DNA of 64,000 bases, from contig CALUYY010000001.1 of NCBI GenBank assembly GCA_944325155.1, positions 248,001 to 312,000 of the forward strand. Reading direction: 5' to 3'. Source of the stretch: Candidatus Gastranaerophilales bacterium. Lineage in GTDB: Bacteria > Cyanobacteriota > Vampirovibrionia > Gastranaerophilales > Gastranaerophilaceae. The position numbers and the translations under genes are program-made. The first letter of the stretch is position 1. Each line of letters opens with the position of its first letter. The notes under the pieces are model-generated. The model did no database searches. It was not told the origin of the DNA and saw nothing but the letters and a program-made list of their open reading frames with translations. Positions 1-8,509 of the stretch are shown piece after piece.

Positions 1-1410
1 CCCGCAATAATGATACAAATTTCAAGCACTCAGACCGATTTAACCGTAGGAGCGCTTATTTTATGCGGAATATATCTTATTTTGGAATATAAAAAAGAAA
101 ATAAAATTTCGCTTCTTTTCTTTTCATCTCTTTGTTATGCAATGTCTTTCGGAACGAAAACAACGGGGCTTATGGCATCAATCCCCGTTTTTATATGGTT
201 TTTGTTTCTGCTAAAAAAAGATTTTTTAAGGTTCTTTTTCTTTTTAATATTAAATTCAATAATTTTTGCAAGCTATGCCTACATTTTAAATATTATTGAT
301 TTTAATAACCCCTTCTCAAGCAGCGCATTTATTATGTATAACAAAAGATACGGCACGATTAAAACATTTATTGCCGTATTTATAAAATATATCGTACAAT
401 TTTTTGATTTCACGGGGCTTAATATCGGAAATTTCTTAAATGATTTTATTTTAAACGTAAGAAATTTTATTTTTGATATTTTAAAAATACCTTATGATTT
501 AGGCGATATTGACCCGCAGGAAAAAATCAATATCTATATAAATGAACAGACAAGCGGTTTTGGAATTTTGGGTTTAATTATATTTCTACCGTGTTCTGTT
601 ATCGGGTTTTTCAAAAAAGATTTAAGAATTTTTTCAATTATATTCTGGGCGCAGTTTATAATTTTATCTTCGGTTATGCTCTATACATCATTCGGGATAA
701 GATATCTTGTTGCTTTTGTATCAATTGCTTTTCCGCTGCTTGCGCTAAGTTATACAAATAAAATGAATATTTTAAAATTTATATTTATAATTTATGCGGT
801 ATTTTTTACGGGCTACATCTCGCTTTATACCCCGTCAAGACCTTTTATATATCTTTCAAGAATTTTAATTGAGAATAAAAATTTAAAAGACGTTCAAAAC
901 AAAATAAGAGAATTTCAATATAAATTTTACGGTCCGCTTCTTGTAACGGAATCGGGCGCATATAAAAATTCCGTTCTTACTTATTGTAAAAACGATAACA
1001 AAATAGGCATTTTTATGACCCCGCCCGCCCTCGTATACAATGCAAAATATCTGGAATTAAATAATAACTGCAAAATAGATACATTAAACATGCTTCATAT
1101 TGAAAATTATGAGCTTCAAAAATATAAAGCGCTCGTTTTTGAAAAAGAAGGAATACAAAACACCGATGTAATAAACAAAAACGATATTAAAAACCCTCTT
1201 ATAAATTCAAACAAAGCAAATTGCACTTATATAATTTCAAAAAGGGCACCGAAAAGCAGCAAGGGGCTTGAAAAAGCAATAAGTGCAAGCTGTATAATCA
1301 ATAAAAATTATATAAAAAATCTTGGCTTTAAAAAAACAAACGAATTTAGGTATATCATTCCCCATAAAAACGGTATCAAACATCAATCAACGGAAGTGTG
1401 GGTGAAATAA
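1..1410 (+). CDS. GT-C-type integral membrane protein, 5'-truncated by window edge
   Basis: The frame stays open to the left edge, and the first visible residues align with residue ~205 onward of the next gene (shared QISSTQTDL), so about 200 N-terminal residues lie outside the window. What remains is a run of hydrophobic segments followed by a roughly 170-residue soluble C-terminal domain with cysteines. It resembles GT-C-fold glycosyltransferases (PMT/ArnT, family 39-like), which use lipid-linked sugars, by homology to its neighbours rather than by its own catalytic motif, which is missing here. Its C-terminal half is close to that of the next gene (shared IGFFKKDLRIFS), not to that of the third gene. 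The stop overlaps the next ATG as TAATG, indicating coupled translation. Confidence 0.6.
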   Translation, partial: PAIMIQISSTQTDLTVGALILCGIYLILEYKKENKISLLFFSSLCYAMSFGTKTTGLMASIPVFIWFLFLLKKDFLRFFFFLILNSIIFASYAYILNIIDFNNPFSSSAFIMYNKRYGTIKTFIAVFIKYIVQFFDFTGLNIGNFLNDFILNVRNFIFDILKIPYDLGDIDPQEKINIYINEQTSGFGILGLIIFLPCSVIGFFKKDLRIFSIIFWAQFIILSSVMLYTSFGIRYLVAFVSIAFPLLALSYTNKMNILKFIFIIYAVFFTGYISLYTPSRPFIYLSRILIENKNLKDVQNKIREFQYKFYGPLLVTESGAYKNSVLTYCKNDNKIGIFMTPPALVYNAKYLELNNNCKIDTLNMLHIENYELQKYKALVFEKEGIQNTDVINKNDIKNPLINSNKANCTYIISKRAPKSSKGLEKAISASCIINKNYIKNLGFKKTNEFRYIIPHKNGIKHQSTEVWVK

Positions 1411-3488
1411 TGTTAGTTGCGGCTTCAATTTTAACGGGATTAATAAGTTTTTATATAAGTTCGATTTTTAAAAGGGGAATATATTTCTTCTTGATATTCT
1501 TCGGTTTTGTAATTTTAAACGTTGAGATTTTATCTTTGTTTAAAGGAATAAGCGGTGAAAATATTTTAATTTTAACTTTAATTGAATTTCTTATTTGTCA
1601 TTTTATATGGATTAAAAAGAATAAACCGTTATTAAAAATTGATTTTACGGGTTTTATATCAAATTTAAAAGAATCGTATAAAAAAGACAAATCGCTTTTA
1701 ATTTTATCAATTGCACTTATTTTTATGCTTATCATAAGTTTAATCTTATGCACAATAAGCCCGCCGAATGAAGCGGACGCCGTTTCTTATCATGCGCTTC
1801 GCGCATTGTTTTGGACAAAAGAAGGGTTTATACATCATTTTGAAACGGCTGATATAAGATGTCATTGTATGCCGGTTAATTCGGAGATTTTTTATACATG
1901 GGTTTTGAGCTTAGGGAAGAATGATTGTATTTTAGGGTTATTGGAATATTTTTCATATTTTGTTTTGATTATTTCATCGTTTAAGATAATGGAGATAATT
2001 AATATTGATTTTAATAAAAGAATATGGGCAATATTAATATTTTCTTCGTTTGCCGGGGTTATAAGCCAGATATCAAGCACCCAGACCGATTTGGTTATAG
2101 GAAGTTTATTTTGTTTATCTTTGTATTTGTTTTTGGAATATAAAAGAGAGAGAAAAATTAATTTGTTATATTTTTCTTCTCTTTGTCTTGCAATTTCATT
2201 CGGTACAAAAAGTACGGGAGTTATAGGAAGTGTTCCTTTAATTATTTATTATTTGGTTGAATTAAGAAATGATATTAAGGGTTTTATAAAGTTCTTTTTG
2301 TTTTTAATATTAAACTTTGTTGTTTTTTCAAGTTATAACTATGTACTGAATTTTGTTAATTACGGGAATATGCTTGGCGGCAATTCCGCTCTTATAGGCC
2401 ACGGGTTCTGGGGCGGTTTTAAGGCAATAATTGCAAATTTTATAAGATATATTTTCCAATTCTTTGATTTTGCGGGCTTTACAATCGGTTTTTATATAAA
2501 TAAATATCTTTTATCCGCACAGGATTATACCCTTATGCTTTTCGGCATTAAAAAAGGACTCGGCGAAAACGTCGGCTTAACTTATACAAATATAAGCATG
2601 ACAGAGCAAATCTTGGGTTTCGGGGTTTTGGGGTTTTTGGCGTTTTTGCCGGCAAGCATAATAGGATTTTTTAAAAAAGATTTAAGAATATTTTCAATTA
2701 TATTCTGGGCGCAAATTCTTGTTTTAAGTTTTGCCGTTGCTTATATGATATACAGCATTCGTTTTATCGTTTCTTTTGTGTCGGTTGCAATTCCGATTTT
2801 GAGTTTAACTTATTATAAAAAAATGAATCCGCTTAAATTTTTATACATACTTTTTACGATGTTTTATATGGGATACGCTTCAATGTTTTTATCCCAAAGA
2901 CCGTATTATCACCTGAAAGAAGAATTTAAAAAAACGCCCGACATCAAATTAATTCAGGATAATATGCGTGATTTAAACTACAAATTCTATCCCAGCTTTA
3001 ATGAAGCGTATACAATGAAAAAAAACATAGAACCTTATTGCAGAAATAATAATAAAATTGCAATTTTTGCTTCAAACGGCTATATGCTATACAGCACAAA
3101 ATATCTTGAATTAAATAACGACTGCACGATTGATACCCTGAATCTTCTTCATATAAATGAGTATAATTTGGAAGAATATGACATTTTGGTTACTCAAAAA
3201 AATACCGCACAAAAAATTGAAGCAATTAACAAAGATGATATTAAAAACCCGTATACATCATCATATAAGGCAATTTGCAGATATGAAGCAATGGATAGCA
3301 AAAGAAATCCCGTTTTAATCAATTCAAATAATATAGAAAACGCAATAAGCGCATTTTGTTTTATAAACGGAAACTATATAAACGATATCGGCTTTAAAAA
3401 AGAAAAAGAAATTGAAGCGGTTTTTCCCGATTATTTAAAAGAAAGAGAAAATGAAACCGTTAAAGATTTTATTCTCTGGAGAAAATAA
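1410..3488 (+). CDS. GT-C-type glycosyltransferase-like membrane protein (mosaic paralog 2)
   Basis: I start this at the ATG overlapping the upstream stop (TAATG), giving MLVAASILTG, rather than at a GTG four codons earlier, because the next paralog begins in exactly the same way. It has about 692 residues, roughly 12-14 membrane segments and a soluble C-terminal tail. The first large loop holds PPNEADAVSYH at about 118-128 and a later MPVNSEIFYTW, the acidic/His pattern typical of GT-C family 39-like enzymes. The likely role is transfer of a sugar from a polyprenyl carrier at the outer face of the inner membrane; acceptor unknown. Residues ~9-322 are identical to the next protein, while the C-terminal half resembles the preceding gene, so this gene is a mosaic. 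Confidence 0.6.
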   Translation: MLVAASILTGLISFYISSIFKRGIYFFLIFFGFVILNVEILSLFKGISGENILILTLIEFLICHFIWIKKNKPLLKIDFTGFISNLKESYKKDKSLLILSIALIFMLIISLILCTISPPNEADAVSYHALRALFWTKEGFIHHFETADIRCHCMPVNSEIFYTWVLSLGKNDCILGLLEYFSYFVLIISSFKIMEIINIDFNKRIWAILIFSSFAGVISQISSTQTDLVIGSLFCLSLYLFLEYKRERKINLLYFSSLCLAISFGTKSTGVIGSVPLIIYYLVELRNDIKGFIKFFLFLILNFVVFSSYNYVLNFVNYGNMLGGNSALIGHGFWGGFKAIIANFIRYIFQFFDFAGFTIGFYINKYLLSAQDYTLMLFGIKKGLGENVGLTYTNISMTEQILGFGVLGFLAFLPASIIGFFKKDLRIFSIIFWAQILVLSFAVAYMIYSIRFIVSFVSVAIPILSLTYYKKMNPLKFLYILFTMFYMGYASMFLSQRPYYHLKEEFKKTPDIKLIQDNMRDLNYKFYPSFNEAYTMKKNIEPYCRNNNKIAIFASNGYMLYSTKYLELNNDCTIDTLNLLHINEYNLEEYDILVTQKNTAQKIEAINKDDIKNPYTSSYKAICRYEAMDSKRNPVLINSNNIENAISAFCFINGNYINDIGFKKEKEIEAVFPDYLKERENETVKDFILWRK
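1434..2377 (+). repeat. Copy A of 944-bp near-identical direct repeat
   Basis: This segment recurs 2078 bp downstream at 3512-4455. Reading both copies side by side I found a single difference, a silent G/A in a leucine codon at 1493/3571. The match begins at the shared ACGGGATTAAT and stops abruptly after TGCTTGG, beyond which the two genes diverge strongly. Confidence 0.93.
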
Positions 3489-5491
3489 TGCTTATTTTTG
3501 TTTCACTTTTGACGGGATTAATAAGTTTTTATATAAGTTCGATTTTTAAAAGGGGAATATATTTCTTCTTAATATTCTTCGGTTTTGTAATTTTAAACGT
3601 TGAGATTTTATCTTTGTTTAAAGGAATAAGCGGTGAAAATATTTTAATTTTAACTTTAATTGAATTTCTTATTTGTCATTTTATATGGATTAAAAAGAAT
3701 AAACCGTTATTAAAAATTGATTTTACGGGTTTTATATCAAATTTAAAAGAATCGTATAAAAAAGACAAATCGCTTTTAATTTTATCAATTGCACTTATTT
3801 TTATGCTTATCATAAGTTTAATCTTATGCACAATAAGCCCGCCGAATGAAGCGGACGCCGTTTCTTATCATGCGCTTCGCGCATTGTTTTGGACAAAAGA
3901 AGGGTTTATACATCATTTTGAAACGGCTGATATAAGATGTCATTGTATGCCGGTTAATTCGGAGATTTTTTATACATGGGTTTTGAGCTTAGGGAAGAAT
4001 GATTGTATTTTAGGGTTATTGGAATATTTTTCATATTTTGTTTTGATTATTTCATCGTTTAAGATAATGGAGATAATTAATATTGATTTTAATAAAAGAA
4101 TATGGGCAATATTAATATTTTCTTCGTTTGCCGGGGTTATAAGCCAGATATCAAGCACCCAGACCGATTTGGTTATAGGAAGTTTATTTTGTTTATCTTT
4201 GTATTTGTTTTTGGAATATAAAAGAGAGAGAAAAATTAATTTGTTATATTTTTCTTCTCTTTGTCTTGCAATTTCATTCGGTACAAAAAGTACGGGAGTT
4301 ATAGGAAGTGTTCCTTTAATTATTTATTATTTGGTTGAATTAAGAAATGATATTAAGGGTTTTATAAAGTTCTTTTTGTTTTTAATATTAAACTTTGTTG
4401 TTTTTTCAAGTTATAACTATGTACTGAATTTTGTTAATTACGGGAATATGCTTGGTTCTTCCGTCATTATAAACGAACATAAATTAAAAGGCGGGCTTTT
4501 CGGTGTTATTTCAAATCTTATAAAACATTTTCTCTATATTTTTGATTTTTCTTCGCTTTCTTTATTTTATCTTTTGTCGTGGCTGTATGAAACAATGGTC
4601 CGAAATTTATTTAATTTTCTGCATTTGGATATTCTTTTGAATTCTAACGGCGAAATTCCGAAACTGAACGCTTCATTATCGGAACAAATAACGGGGCTTG
4701 GAATTTTAGGGTTTATAGTGCTGTTGCCTTGTTTTATAAAAAGCTTATTAAATAAAAATTTAAAAAGATTTTCTTTAATTTTTATTTTTCAATTTATTCT
4801 GTTATCTTCAACAATTATTTATTTTCCGACTTCAATAAGATTTTTTATAAGCTATATATGCCTTTTAATCCCCTCTTTAACTCTTTTTTACGACGGTAAA
4901 ATTTATAAAAAAATCATTGTTATAATTGCACTTTTTTATTTAATTCATACACCTTTATTTTTAGTTCAAAGACCTTTTATAAATCTGAAAAATCATCTTT
5001 TTGACAAAAATTTACTCGATAACATCCGTGATGTAAGATATGACTTTTATCTTATAAGCAAAAAACAAACTTATCTTAAAGATGAAATAAAGCCCTTATG
5101 CGGCAATAATAAAAGGCTCGGTTTTTATTTTAACGACAGTTTTATGGGATATACAATAAAACATCTTGACCTTGAAAACAACTGCAAAATTGATTTTTTA
5201 ACCCTTGATAAAAATACCGTTTTTAAAAACTATGATTATCTTATAATTGAAAATTCTTCCCAAAAAATTTCAACAATAAAAGATACTGCGGAAATTTTAA
5301 ATAAAAACAAACTGTGCAAAACAATGTATGCAAATAATTATGCTATGGGAAAAATTTGTTTTGTTAACGATTTATATTTTATTGAAAATAATTTTATTCC
5401 CGATAAAAAAATAATTTATAAGGCGGATGTTTTTCTGAAGAAAACGGGCAATGACGAAGATACAATCTTTTATGTTTTTAAAAAAGAGTAA
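3488..5491 (+). CDS. GT-C-type glycosyltransferase-like membrane protein (paralog 3)
   Basis: This 667-residue multispanning protein shares its first half, including the NEADAVSYH luminal-loop motif, with the previous gene at the amino-acid level without change. From about residue 323 it diverges: the membrane core is only distantly similar, and the soluble tail (with PLCGNNKRLGFYF) is unrelated except for general pattern. The same GT-C-like function is inferred. Swapping of C-terminal halves behind a constant catalytic N-terminal half suggests changing acceptor or carrier specificity. The ATG overlaps the upstream stop as TAATG, so all three genes look like one transcript. Confidence 0.6.
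   Translation: MLIFVSLLTGLISFYISSIFKRGIYFFLIFFGFVILNVEILSLFKGISGENILILTLIEFLICHFIWIKKNKPLLKIDFTGFISNLKESYKKDKSLLILSIALIFMLIISLILCTISPPNEADAVSYHALRALFWTKEGFIHHFETADIRCHCMPVNSEIFYTWVLSLGKNDCILGLLEYFSYFVLIISSFKIMEIINIDFNKRIWAILIFSSFAGVISQISSTQTDLVIGSLFCLSLYLFLEYKRERKINLLYFSSLCLAISFGTKSTGVIGSVPLIIYYLVELRNDIKGFIKFFLFLILNFVVFSSYNYVLNFVNYGNMLGSSVIINEHKLKGGLFGVISNLIKHFLYIFDFSSLSLFYLLSWLYETMVRNLFNFLHLDILLNSNGEIPKLNASLSEQITGLGILGFIVLLPCFIKSLLNKNLKRFSLIFIFQFILLSSTIIYFPTSIRFFISYICLLIPSLTLFYDGKIYKKIIVIIALFYLIHTPLFLVQRPFINLKNHLFDKNLLDNIRDVRYDFYLISKKQTYLKDEIKPLCGNNKRLGFYFNDSFMGYTIKHLDLENNCKIDFLTLDKNTVFKNYDYLIIENSSQKISTIKDTAEILNKNKLCKTMYANNYAMGKICFVNDLYFIENNFIPDKKIIYKADVFLKKTGNDEDTIFYVFKKE
3512..4455 (+). 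repeat. Copy B of 944-bp near-identical direct repeat
   Basis: Second copy of the sequence at 1434-2377, separated by 2078 bp, with one silent difference seen (position 3571). It covers the N-terminal half of the third GT-C-like gene. Confidence 0.93.
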
Positions 5492-5530
5492 TTCTTTTGT
5501 AACAAAATATTAACCCCATGTTAAAAGAAC

Positions 5531-5558
5531 TAAAGAACGGCTGAAAAAACTCCGATAA
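5531..5558 (+). promoter_or_regulatory. Sigma-28-type promoter
   Basis: TAAAG at 5531-5535, then TCCGATAA at 5551-5558 with 16 nt between TAAA and the -10 element. This matches the FliA/SigD consensus (TAAA, N14-16, [G]CCGATAA). It lies 33 nt upstream of the chosen start of the next small gene. Two further sites with the same spacing follow, and a FliA-family sigma gene lies at 13547. Confidence 0.7.
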
Positions 5559-5591
5559 AAATAATGGAAACAATAAAGGAGAATGCCACGG

Positions 5592-5795
5592 ATGGATATT
5601 GTAAACTACAACAGCCCGTATAAAGGCATCGGTGAAAACCCCGCTCAAAGAGAAAGAATTAAAGTTAACTCTGAAGATAACGCCTGGTATGATGATGCGG
5701 CAGATGCAATAGGCGAAAAATTCAGCGAAGATAATATTGATGAATTTTTAAAACTTTTTGAACAGGAATACACAAAAAAAGAGGATACCCCTTAA
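5592..5795 (+). CDS. Small acidic hypothetical protein
   Basis: A 67-residue soluble, acidic protein that I do not recognise. I prefer the ATG at 5592 (MDIVNYNSPYKG) over the one at 5583, because AGGAG ends at 5581, leaving 10 nt to the later ATG but only 1 nt to the earlier. There is no signal peptide or membrane segment, and the C-terminal half is probably helical. The Asn-rich start resembles several other orphan proteins in this window. A sigma-28-type promoter lies directly upstream, so it probably belongs to the same regulon as the two large proteins that follow. Confidence 0.6.
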   Translation: MDIVNYNSPYKGIGENPAQRERIKVNSEDNAWYDDAADAIGEKFSEDNIDEFLKLFEQEYTKKEDTP

Positions 5796-5856
5796 AACGT
5801 TTTCAAAATAAACATTTAAGCAATGTTAACAATTGTAAATTTTAACGTTTGCAGCC

Positions 5857-5884
5857 TAAAGTTTATACCGTTTTATGACGATTG
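5857..5884 (+). promoter_or_regulatory. Sigma-28-type promoter
   Basis: TAAAGTTT at 5857-5864 is a perfect sigma-28 -35 element. GACGATTG at 5877-5884 is a weaker -10, with the same 16-nt gap as at the other two sites. It ends 39 nt before the start of the 812-residue protein. Confidence 0.6.
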
Positions 5885-5923
5885 AGTTTACATATATGAA
5901 CTAACATAAGAAAGGAAAAAAGT

Positions 5924-8362
5924 ATGACAGCCGTTAACAACACGCCAAAGCAGATTTCATCTTTGAATAATAACGTTGAAAACTACATGAATGCTGAAGG
6001 CGCAATTGAAGCAAGCCGCGCAGAGCTTGAAGATCTTTTTGATGATGCGTATTTTAACGCAGGCGAAAAGGGACAAGAAGAAATACAGAAACAAATTGAT
6101 AAACTTGAAAAATCCATAGCTGCACTTCAGGCTGAAGCTGATGAGTTGCAGGAAAAAATTGATGACAGCGAATTAAGCGCAAATAAAAAAGGCGAAGAAT
6201 TAGCCGATATCGTAGGTGAAATCGGTAAAAGAACGGCCGAATACCAGCAGCAGGTTAAAATTGAAGCAAAGCAGGCAGCATATGATGCTATTGATTCATA
6301 CAGACATGACCCTAACCCCGACAGCTTTGAAAACTGCTACGAACAAGCATTTAAGAAAAGAATTACAGGCATTGCGGGCATTAATATGAGCGCAATCAGC
6401 AACCTGTATGATGAATATGATGCAATTAAAGATGACATCAAAGGAATCTCGGATACAATTGAAGGATTTCTGGATGAAGCAAAAGGCATAGATACAAAAC
6501 TTGATAATACAAATGCTACAATTAATCTTTTGACAAAAACAAGAGATAATATGAGCGATACAATCAAAGGCGCTTACGAAAACGATGATATGGATAATAA
6601 AATCCCCGTATTCTCGGGCGCAAAAGCTGAAGTTGCAAACGAAATCTTAGGCACGTATTCTTCAAGATACGAAGAAGAAACCGACAATCTTGGTGCAACT
6701 ACCGCAGCGGCAGACCCTGCCAAACAACAGGAAGTAAAAGATAAATTCGTTGCGGCAAAAGGTGATGCAAATTATACATCGGGCGATAAATATTCAGCCC
6801 AGCAAAACCCAGAATTAATGAATTTAAGAAACCTTATTGCAGACGGTATGATTGGCGAATTGCAATCAACCGGCATGAATATTGATGAAATTATGACATT
6901 TGTTTCATCAAACTGGGATGTAGGTATCAGCAAAAAAGGAAACAATTGGAGCATTCCTTTAGGCCACTCGTCTGACGCATGGTGCAGTGAATCCGCATAT
7001 TCCGAATTAACAAACCTGATTAAATCGGGTGCAAAAGATAAAACCGCAGCGGATGTAAGCCAGGCACAAATGCTTGAATTGAAAAAAGCGGTTGAACAAG
7101 ACGGTGTCTTAACCAAAATGTATAACGCAGGCTTTACGTTTAAAGAAGCAATGTATACTTTAACAAAAGCTTTCCCGAATGCAGGTATTTCATATGATAT
7201 TAATGCACAAGGCGAAGAAAGAAACTACGGCAAAGTAGCGGATACCGAAGCAAGCGGCAGCTTATACGAAACAATAGGAACACAAATCCTTGATTACTGG
7301 AACGTGGGCGGCACAAACGATAAAATAGGCGACCCGTCAGGCGGCGACGAACCCAAAAGATACGACCCTATTACTTTCCAAATGGGTAATGTTACATACA
7401 CCTTCATAACAGACAGAAACGGCGACGGTACATTTGATTATGAAAACGGTGAAAACAACGACCTGTTAGGCTCACAAAACGGTATACAGGAACTTCTCCA
7501 ATACGCAGATGAAGACGGTATCATAAGAGGCGATGCGCTCAAGAACTTAGTCTTAATGTCAAATAATCAGATTGAATCCGTCGGAAACAGCGATGATGTT
7601 GACGGTTATAAGACAGGCGAAAACTACAAAGGAAAAGATCCTTATACAAACTCCGTTGACTTTGATGTAACCTATACGAGCGCAGCTGATTTAGGCATTA
7701 AAGAAATCAATCTTTCGCACCTTCTCGGAACAAATACAACAGGTACCGGCGAACAGGTGGGCGACTCGACAAGAACATACGATAACGTCGGCGAAAACTT
7801 TGAAGATATCAACGGCTCAAGCATTATAAACGACTTTACGATAACAATGAATGACGGAACAACCGTTAATGCAAGAGAATCGCTGAATACCGAAGAAAAC
7901 CTTGAAATCTTCTACGGTCAGGTTGCAGACAATAACACGGCGGCAATATACTCTCAATTAACAGACGGCGAAATCAATGACGCATTTAACACCTGGTACA
8001 ATGAAGACTTTGCAAACTTAGGCGAACAACTGGACGGTATGATTGATAACCTTGAAAACCTCAAAGAACAGGCAGATTTATACGAAGAAACAATCGGTCT
8101 TGGCATGAGCAAGGATGAATTCTATGAAATGTTCGGAGCTGACGGTAAATCCGGCGAATACATTGATGCCGCAAGAACAAGTGCTCTAAGAGGCGCCGAA
8201 AGACATACCGCAAAAGACGAACAGGAAGAATCGGCAACCGAAGTCGGCAAAGAACTGGATAAATTAAATGAATCAATTAAAGTCGTCGTTGACAAAACAG
8301 ATAAAAAAGAAGCTGATGACAACGCAGAACTGAAAATTGAAGATGAAGACAAAGATAAATAA
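5924..8362 (+). CDS. Large coiled-coil / EF-hand-motif protein, paralog 1
   Basis: An 812-residue soluble protein without signal peptide, preceded by AAAGGA. Residues ~30-220 are strongly helical coiled coil (ELEDLF, then heptad-like Glu/Lys-rich stretches). A conserved block around YDAIDSYRHDPNPDSF is followed by a central domain that ends in an acidic calcium-loop-like motif, DRNGDGTFDYENGENND, at ~505-521. The C-terminus carries DAARTSALRGAERHT and a charged tail. A paralog of similar length lies immediately downstream. I know of no family with this architecture. The sigma-28-type promoter suggests co-regulation with motility or surface functions. A structural or exported role is possible but not shown. 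Confidence 0.65.
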   Translation: MTAVNNTPKQISSLNNNVENYMNAEGAIEASRAELEDLFDDAYFNAGEKGQEEIQKQIDKLEKSIAALQAEADELQEKIDDSELSANKKGEELADIVGEIGKRTAEYQQQVKIEAKQAAYDAIDSYRHDPNPDSFENCYEQAFKKRITGIAGINMSAISNLYDEYDAIKDDIKGISDTIEGFLDEAKGIDTKLDNTNATINLLTKTRDNMSDTIKGAYENDDMDNKIPVFSGAKAEVANEILGTYSSRYEEETDNLGATTAAADPAKQQEVKDKFVAAKGDANYTSGDKYSAQQNPELMNLRNLIADGMIGELQSTGMNIDEIMTFVSSNWDVGISKKGNNWSIPLGHSSDAWCSESAYSELTNLIKSGAKDKTAADVSQAQMLELKKAVEQDGVLTKMYNAGFTFKEAMYTLTKAFPNAGISYDINAQGEERNYGKVADTEASGSLYETIGTQILDYWNVGGTNDKIGDPSGGDEPKRYDPITFQMGNVTYTFITDRNGDGTFDYENGENNDLLGSQNGIQELLQYADEDGIIRGDALKNLVLMSNNQIESVGNSDDVDGYKTGENYKGKDPYTNSVDFDVTYTSAADLGIKEINLSHLLGTNTTGTGEQVGDSTRTYDNVGENFEDINGSSIINDFTITMNDGTTVNARESLNTEENLEIFYGQVADNNTAAIYSQLTDGEINDAFNTWYNEDFANLGEQLDGMIDNLENLKEQADLYEETIGLGMSKDEFYEMFGADGKSGEYIDAARTSALRGAERHTAKDEQEESATEVGKELDKLNESIKVVVDKTDKKEADDNAELKIEDEDKDK

Positions 8363-8380
8363 AAAGTGTCATACTTAAAT

Positions 8381-8410
8381 AAAAGCCCTCTTTAATAAGA
8401 GGGCTTTTTT
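8381..8410 (+). terminator. Rho-independent terminator
   Basis: AGCCCTC at 8384-8390 pairs with GAGGGCT at 8399-8405 around an 8-nt loop, followed by a T-run. It ends the transcript of the 812-residue gene, so the downstream paralog needs its own promoter, which is present. Confidence 0.88.
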
Positions 8411-8447
8411 ATTATGTAACAAGTTGTAAATAAAACGAAAAATGCCG

Positions 8448-8475
8448 TAAAGAAAATCGGTCATTATGCCGATAA
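8448..8475 (+). promoter_or_regulatory. Sigma-28-type promoter (best match)
   Basis: TAAAG at 8448-8452 and a perfect GCCGATAA at 8468-8475, with 16 nt between TAAA and the -10. It lies between a terminator and the start at 8510, so it must drive the downstream gene alone. This is the closest match to the FliA consensus in the window. Confidence 0.8.
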
Positions 8476-8509
8476 AATAATTATGAACTAACGAAAAGGA
8501 AAAGAAAAT

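Noticed and set aside
1892-4158. Identical 62-codon minus-strand ORFs in both GT-C-like genes
   Set aside because: They are antisense shadows that are identical only because the underlying 944-bp DNA is duplicated.
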